Source: Filobasidium wieringae
Taxonomy: Eukaryota; Basidiomycota; Tremellomycetes; Filobasidiales; Filobasidiaceae
Reading direction: 5' to 3'
DNA length: 64,000 nucleotides
NCBI GenBank assembly: GCA_001600055.1
Contig: BCIV01000009.1
Location: forward strand, 776,311-840,310
The notes under the pieces are model-generated. The model saw only the letters and a program-made list of their open reading frames with translations. It did no database searches and was not told where the DNA came from. Position 1 is the stretch's first letter, and every line of letters starts with the position of its first letter. Made by a program: the position numbers and the translations under genes. Positions 58,199 through 64,000 of the stretch are shown here, in pieces.

Positions 58199-59728
58199 AT
58201 GGGTCTCTTAGCTTGGTTCGGATACGGAAAGGTAAGCTCATCTCCAGTAGGATCACGCGAAGGATCCTGACCTAGAACCACAAATGTCTTATCCGTGTCG
58301 TAGAAACCAGCAACGGATTACGACACAGTGCTTGCTCGTCTGTCGACTGAGATCAATGAAGCTAAGACGAACCTAGCAGAAATCCGGTTACGGGAACGAC
58401 GATTCTCGCTCCTGCTGAACTTGTACGGAATCTCCCTTTGGGTCTTATGGATTGGAGTATGGTGGCTAGGTGCCATACCTTGGGGACTCGTTGGACTCCG
58501 CGATGACGGTCTCTTGCAAATGATCGAATTTGCGGTTATCATTGCAGGTCCTGTTGGGTGCGTTTACAGGAATCCGCAGCTTGTTTAAAAAGCTGATCGT
58601 GACCCACCTTTCGTGCGACCAGGCTGATCGTGTTCAACCGAGTTTTGCGGTTCTTCTACTCGAGACAAAGACAGCGGGAAGGTAGGTCCCCATTAGCCTT
58701 GACTATCTGTGCAAGGACTCTAGCTGAGCGGGCCTCCTTGTTTCTAGAACTGCATCTCCGTAAACTCCTCAAAGATCAACATACGAAACTAGAAGAGGTT
58801 AAGAAAGCTACCAACTACTACGCTACCAAAGAGCTTCTCGATAAGTATGATGCATCTACCTCTGGAGCTGGCACTGCAAGTTTCCTTACTTTATACTAGA
58901 ACTGAAGTGCCTTACTAAGACACCTTTGGATTCCAGCCTCAAGCATCATCCCGCCGCATGCCTCAATCTCAAACCCAACCGCAAGGGACCCCTACTCCTG
59001 CATCCCGTATGCAAGCAAGTCAACGAAATCCTAACCTTCTCGGACCAAGAGCGACTCCTGTCAAAGGCAGCCCGGCTCCCGTACCTTTATCTCCGCAACA
59101 ATTACAGATCTTGCAACAGACCAATCAGATGAATATGCAACCTGTTCTCCCTACCCCTGAGAAGAAGTGGTATGGTAAGTATGGTAGATGTTCACTTGCG
59201 TGAATTGGGTTCTGACTTTGGCCAGAGAATAGATCACCTGGCAGATAAGTTGATGGGGGAGGATCCATGTAAGTTGACGAAGCGTTCCAGATGAAGTCGT
59301 AGCTCGAACTCAAACTCCCCACCGAATAGCTATATCACAACAAACGAAATATGCTCTCGTCTGTTCGCGATGTTTCCGTCACAACGGACTCGTAGGGAGC
59401 AAAGAGGAGTGGGAGAACATGAAGTGGTATTGCCGAAGTGGGTCTAATGTCCTCGATTTCCCAGATACATAGAGCTGATAGCTGGCATGGCGAAGACTGT
59501 AACTTTTTCAATATCGCTCCAAAGGACCGCAAAGCCGGAGGCAAACCTCCAGGAGTGGAGTCTACCCCAGCGACTCCGATTCTGTCAGAGTTCCCTGTCA
59601 ACGAGACCGCTCAGATCGCAGGCCGCGCGAGCGAGCAAACACAAGAGACCGGTATCTCACAACGAAAGTCGAGACGGATCGCAGGGGCCGAGGGCGATGA
59701 TAAGATGGAAGTAGATGCGGAAGACTGA
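58199..59728 (+). CDS. LNP1: Lunapark, ER three-way junction protein
   Basis: Lunapark stabilises three-way junctions of tubular ER. Exons 58199-58231, 58304-58557, 58623-58681, 58748-58875, 58937-59174, 59233-59268, 59330-59426 and 59482-59728 give 363 residues. The start MGLLAWFGYGK is followed by a coiled coil (YDTVLARLSTEINEAKTNLA, EIRLRERRF). A paired-helix membrane segment follows (LLNLYGISLWVLWIGVWWLG, then FAVIIAGPVGLIVFNRVLRF), and a second coiled coil (LEEVKKATNYYATKELLDKY). A Pro/Gln-rich linker leads to the zinc ribbon (YALVCSRCFRHNGLVG, DCNFFNIAP). The intron after residue 158 (58876-58936) has a GC donor. The last intron could end 11-16 nt differently and change the spacing of the third zinc cysteine. 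Confidence 0.88.
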
Positions 59729-61109
59729 TCTAAGGTAGATGATTCGAGATTGTACTCTTACTTGAAAATATTGCATGAGGAAGACCACTTCCGCCGCGGT
59801 GTAGCAAAACTTACGGTAAGCGAGCTGGATCGGCGATGAGGAGGAATTCCTCGAATGGGTGTATCGTTTGCAAAGGATACATTCGGGAATAGAACCGATT
59901 TGAAGCAGTCTATCCGAGTTTATGGGTGTATGATACAATAATCAGAAAGTCGTGGCATAGCAAGCCATAAGATGGGCGGGGACGAGTCACGAGATATTCC
60001 GAGCTATCGTTCACATGACCCGTCTATAGCAGCTGACTTTCAGCTAGGTTACATTACGATCACACAACGAAGTCTCTATGAAGAAAACGCGCGAAGCGTG
60101 TGTGGAAGATATGACTGTGCCTCGGCCATGTTGGCGATGGTCTTAGGAAGCACAAAGAGCGGAAGGACTTGAACGCCCCGTCAGACAGCCATAAGGCAAC
60201 ATATGTGAGGGAGAATTTGGTCGCTGTCCCTCATATCCAGGAAGTGAGGGCCCGAGGCCTGCCTCTGATACCCCTTGTCTGAAGAAGTAGGACAAGGATC
60301 TACCAAGTTTACTGATCATATTGAAAGGCAACACTGGGGCCGAATACCTGGGTAGACTAGATGCCCCGAAACATCGGGAGCCCGAATACAATCCGATTAT
60401 GATCGAAACGAAGCGAGCTGCTCGCGATTAGCTGATTGGTGATCGGATGTCGCGGCTTTAGATAAGGGGACTCCGGCCTTTTCCAAAGTCTTGGCTCTGA
60501 TTAGATATATAGACAACGAGCCATCATGGGAAGCCCTTGTTGACATGGTTGATGGCACTTATGAATCTTGCGATTCTGTCGAATCATTTCCGCCAGCTCA
60601 GAGCGAGGATCTCTTTCGGCAAGGGGATTTTAGATTTTATATGCAACAGGCATGGTTGCGATCGAAATGTCCTTGCCTCGGGAACTTCAGGACATGGAAG
60701 ACTACCGGCCGCAGATCACTGCATAGTTTGCAAGCCACAGTATACGTGCAAAAGGTCTCGTGGGACTCAAGCATGCTCTTGTGATATTGAGTCGCCTCAG
60801 ATCGAATCATCGAAATTGACAACTCGATCAAATACCCCCCGATGATTTGATCAGGAAATTCACCCGAACCCGAAAAGAATGACCCGACACGTGTTCAGAA
60901 CCTCACGTGACGGATGCTTACTGTCGGGCCCAAACGCATTCGTGGATCCAGATAATTTCGGATCGAACCCCCGTTTTTCTCTGAGCGACCGGCTAAGCAT
61001 AGGATTCTTACATATACCCATCGCTACGACTACCAGTTAGCATCATCGGAGACTCAGAAGGATCACAATCACTGCTACCCCTATTTTAATCGAGAAGACG
61101 CTCTTGAAA
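59729..61109. other. long gene-poor region
   Basis: Nearly 1.4 kb without a supported gene, the largest gap in the window. An open frame at 60491-60784 (MALIRYIDNEPSWEALVDMV onward) has a protein-like start but no motif I recognise, no second exon and no support from spacing; it could be a gene remnant. The last 250 bases should be the promoter of the downstream permease. No transposon ends, long repeats or tRNA were seen. Confidence 0.45.
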
Positions 61110-62928
61110 ATGCTCGACGCAAAAGAGTCCCGACCCACGTCAATCATCTCCGAGGCGGAGCTGTCAGCTTTTCCAGAACCAATCGCAAATCACGCAGAGA
61201 AGGATCCTTTTGTCGTCAATGAGGATCAGTCTGATCAAGTGAACTTCAGAACTCTGGGCTGGATGCGAGGTAAGTATCGGCCTATCGCTCGGAATCGAGC
61301 TTGAGCTGACTCCGCCACTTCTCATTGTAGCCTCTGTCTTCTTTACCAAGGTTCGTTTTGATTACATCATGTACTCTGACGAATGTGGAGCTGACTTTGA
61401 CGTGTTGTGTATCATAGATGACTTTCGGTATCGGTGTTCTTTCGATTCCCTCGTCGTTCTATAATCTTGGTCTTGTGGCAGGAATCATTTTCGTCTTGTT
61501 CTGGGGAGCTCTAAACACCTGTGAGCATCCGGTATCCCTTCAGGTTTGGTGAACGCATGTGCTTAACGACACCTCTCTATAGACATGGCCTATTTGATGG
61601 GTCAGTTTAAATTGAAACATCCCTCTTTCCACACTCTTCCGGATGGTGTTCGGTTAGTAGAACCTGAGCGACCATTTCCTGCGGTGCAAAGCTAAACTTC
61701 TTCGGCACTCAGAATCATGGCAAAACAATGGGGAGCAAGCGACCTTGTTGCGAACCTGTGCATGTGGGCCATTGAAGCACTGTATCTCCTCACTTGGATT
61801 CTCGCTTCTGGAGTCACCATGCTGGGTTTCACTATCGCCTTGAATGCGGTTTCAACCCATGCCACCTGCACTGTCGTTTTCGCTGTGGTCTCCTATATCG
61901 TCATCACCACCGTTGCCAGTATAAGGAAAATCTCGCATCTCGCTTGGTTCACCTGGGTCGGATTCTTCAGCGTGGTTATCGCCGTCATGATCGTCGTGAT
62001 TGCGGTTACCATTCCTGACAGGCCCCACTCTGCTCCACAAACCGGACCTTTCGAACTCGGCTTCTCTGCTTTACCTGCGGCTAAGACGACTTTCACTACT
62101 GCATTCTCTGCTTCGCTTGCGATTTTCTCTTCTTCCGGTAACACTCCTGGGTATATCCCTGTTATCGCCGAGATGAAGAGGCCCCAGGATTACAACAAAG
62201 CCTTGTTCGTTTGTATGGGATGGATCACCGCTGCGTACCTTGCTTTCTCAACTGTCATGTTTTAGTAAGTCGATCCTAAGAACAGCGATTCGGGACCAAG
62301 CTCATCTTACAATTCTCATCTCATTGTAGTTACTGCGGAGCCTACGTTGCGAGTCCTGCTCTTGGAAGCGCTGGCCCGACTATCAAAATCATCGCTTATG
62401 CTATTGCCATTCCTGGACTTATCGCTGGAGGAGCAACCTTGACTCACATTGCTGCCAAGGGTCTCTTCGTTCGATTCCTTCGTAACTCCCGTCACTTGAC
62501 TCGGGATACCAAGACTCACTGGATCGTATGGCTCAGCTGTACCTTTGGAGTTGGAGGAATCGCATTCATCCTAGCCGAAGCCATTCCCTTCTTCGGACAA
62601 TTGATCTCCCTCATTGGATCCCTTTGTTTTGGTCCGATCTCCATCATCGCACCGGCCTTCATGTGGTTCAGTTTGAACCCAGGCTCGCTCAGGGAAGGTG
62701 GAATCAAGAAGAAGCTTGGGTTCCTACTTCATGCTGTTTTCGTGCTCATTGGACTGTTTGTCACCGTCGCCGGTACTTAGTAAGTTGACAAGACATTGCG
62801 CCTTCGGCACATTCACTTACAACTCGTTCTATCTTTACAGTGCTGTAATCGTTGACATCGTTGATGCTTACTCAAGCGGTACCGTCGGAGGGGCTTTCGA
62901 ATGTGCCGACAACAGTGGTTCGGTTTAG
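61110..62928 (+). CDS. AAAP-family neutral amino-acid permease (MTR-like)
   Basis: Exons 61110-61269, 61331-61350, 61418-61520, 61583-61652, 61713-62264, 62330-62779 and 62841-62928 give 480 residues. A hydrophilic N-terminus (about 55 residues) is followed by roughly eleven membrane helices. Diagnostic AAAP features are the first helix MTFGIGVLSIPSSFYNLGLV, the long helix LLTWILASGVTMLGFTIALN, SSSGNTPGYIPVIAEMKRPQ and YYCGAYVASPALGSAGPTIK. The family moves amino acids with protons; fungal MTR takes up neutral and aromatic residues, so the substrate is likely of that type (inference). The start is the only ATG upstream of the acidic N-terminal region. The second exon is just 20 nt. The C-terminal tail is short, with no degron-like extension. 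Confidence 0.93.
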
Positions 62929-63182
62929 ATTGCCATTCCTCGCATTACTCATCAAGATACCCTAGCATAGCATTATCTCATATCAAAACCTGCATACTAG
63001 GCTCACGGAGCCCTTTATAATGTAACACTAAGCATTGTATCACCAGCATAGAACTATTGCATCGCATTTAGCATAGATATATCTCATGATACACAGCATG
63101 AATCTTTATTTCTTCGCACATTTTTCCCTTGTACAAGCAGATGATTTGACGGTTTATCGATACAGCTCTGGAACATTTTCAC
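62929..63182. other. convergent 3' region
   Basis: Shared 3' flank of the permease (+) and dihydroxy-acid dehydratase (-), AT-richer than its surroundings, with repeated AGCAT-type words. No gene is seen. Confidence 0.5.
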
Positions 63183-63986
63183 TTAATCGGTGTATGCTCC
63201 TTGAGAAACATCCTTGACGGTCTGGATGTACTTGTAGAGCAGTCCTCGCTTGAACTTGGGTTCCGGCTGTACCCAACTCTTCTTCCTCTCCGCGAGCTCT
63301 TCTGGACTGACGTGAAGATCGATCGTATTGGCCTCGGCATCGATTACGATCTCGTCTCCGTCCTGAACAAGGGCGATAGGACCCCCATTGTAAGCTTCAG
63401 GCACGCAGTGCCCGATGATGAACCCTCTTGAGGCTCCCGAGAACCGTCCGTCCGTGATGAGCGCGACATCGTGGCTCAATCCAGCACCTATATGTGATAT
63501 CGTGGTTAGTCTGACTACCAACGGAACCGAAACCATCTCGAATCCTGGCTCACCCATGACGGCTCCAGTAACCTTCAACATCTCCGGACAACCAGGTCCA
63601 CCTCTCGGTCCCTTGTATCTCAAGATAACGACTGTCCCCTTGACCAACTTGTGCGCCTTGATAGCATCCAACGCTCCCTGCTCATCGTCGAAACACATCG
63701 CCTTTCCCCTAAATTGCAATCCCTCTTTCCCAGTGATCTTCCCCACCGCGCCTCCGGGACAGAGGTTACCCTGGAAGATCCTCAAATGTCCCGTCGCTTT
63801 CATGGGGTTGGTTAGGGGACGGATGACGCTCTGCGTTTCAAAGTTGAGGGAGGGGACGGAGGAGAGATTTTCCGCTAGGGTTTTACCGGTGACGGTCATG
63901 ACGTTCCCTTCCAAGAAGCCTTCTTCCAGTAGGTACTTCATTACCGCAGGAGTTCCTCCAGCCTTGTGCAGATCTTCCATCACGTA
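63183..63986 (-). CDS. ILV3: dihydroxy-acid dehydratase, C-terminal part
   Basis: Mitochondrial iron-sulfur enzyme of valine, leucine and isoleucine synthesis; it converts 2,3-dihydroxy-isovalerate to 2-oxoisovalerate. Two exons are visible, 63986-63554 and 63486-63183, separated by a 67-nt intron. Upstream exons lie beyond the window, since an acceptor (GTATAG) precedes exon start [20 protein letters not shown]. Family motifs are [60 protein letters not shown] and [20 protein letters not shown]. The C-terminus ends [10 protein letters not shown]. The fragment is intact as far as seen; only the N-terminal half is missing because of the window edge. Confidence 0.96.
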   Translation of the reverse strand, partial: YVMEDLHKAGGTPAVMKYLLEEGFLEGNVMTVTGKTLAENLSSVPSLNFETQSVIRPLTNPMKATGHLRIFQGNLCPGGAVGKITGKEGLQFRGKAMCFDDEQGALDAIKAHKLVKGTVVILRYKGPRGGPGCPEMLKVTGAVMGEPGFEMVSVPLVVRLTTISHIGAGLSHDVALITDGRFSGASRGFIIGHCVPEAYNGGPIALVQDGDEIVIDAEANTIDLHVSPEELAERKKSWVQPEPKFKRGLLYKYIQTVKDVSQGAYTD

Positions 63987-64000
63987 CTATACGTTGGTAT

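Noticed and set aside
60491..60784. 97-codon ORF in the gene-poor region
   Set aside because: No motif, no splice partner and no similarity I can name; noted in the gap entry only.

Overview
The window is nuclear DNA of a basidiomycete fungus, most likely a tremellomycete yeast (inference). Genes are protein-coding, tightly packed on both strands and cut by many short introns (mostly 50-75 nt, GT-AG, CTRAY-like branch sites). Several gene models fit basidiomycetes in particular: a White Collar-1 photoreceptor ending without a GATA zinc finger, an intron-rich phosphofructokinase, and a FEN1 nuclease with a large acidic insertion. No prokaryotic operon, virus, transposon, CRISPR array or convincing tRNA was found. 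Coordinates below were built by joining reading frames at splice sites and checking that exon phases add up; where a family is known, homologous residues decided the junctions.

Layout. 1-1866: 3' part of WC-1 (+). 2393-6071: 6-phosphofructokinase, 14 exons (+). 6392-10747: three tandem F-box-like paralogues (+) in different states of decay. 10950-14195: DCAF11/WDR23-type WD40 receptor (-). 14659-18245: unknown protein with an RRM-like segment and an RD-repeat domain (+). 18591-20683: 5-aminolevulinate synthase (+). 20915-22808: RCC1-repeat protein with a PHD finger (+). 22941-23753: mitoribosomal protein, probably mL40 (-). 24143-26784: eIF3 subunit L (+). 27130-29626: phosphoglucomutase, whose start codon is split by an intron (+). 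30071-30883: uncharacterised two-exon gene (-). 31515-33703: D-arabinono-1,4-lactone oxidase (+). 34386-34910: small ORF with a SUMO-interaction-like motif (+). 35151-37562: BAG-domain cochaperone (-). 37941-40391: FEN1 (-), divergent from 40585-45444, an ERCC6L2-type SNF2 helicase (+). 46141-47147: a possible five-exon small gene (+). 47942-48808: mitoribosomal uL10m (-). 49585-54565: RA-PH domain protein (+). 54676-58014: APC-family transporter with a soluble C-terminal domain (-). 58199-59728: Lunapark (+). 61110-62928: AAAP neutral amino-acid permease (+). 63183-63986: C-terminal part of dihydroxy-acid dehydratase (-).

The genes are mainly housekeeping: sugar-phosphate metabolism (PFK, PGM), haem and branched-chain amino-acid synthesis, erythroascorbate synthesis, translation and mitoribosomes, ER shaping, amino-acid uptake and DNA repair. 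Two places stand out. The FEN1/ERCC6L2 pair is divergent and shares a 193-bp spacer with three MluI-box-type ACGCG cores, suggesting joint G1/S control. The F-box block is a young tandem family caught at several stages of inactivation and lies next to a CUL4-type receptor gene. Unusual splicing recurs: GC-AG introns, 18-20 nt microexons and a split start codon.
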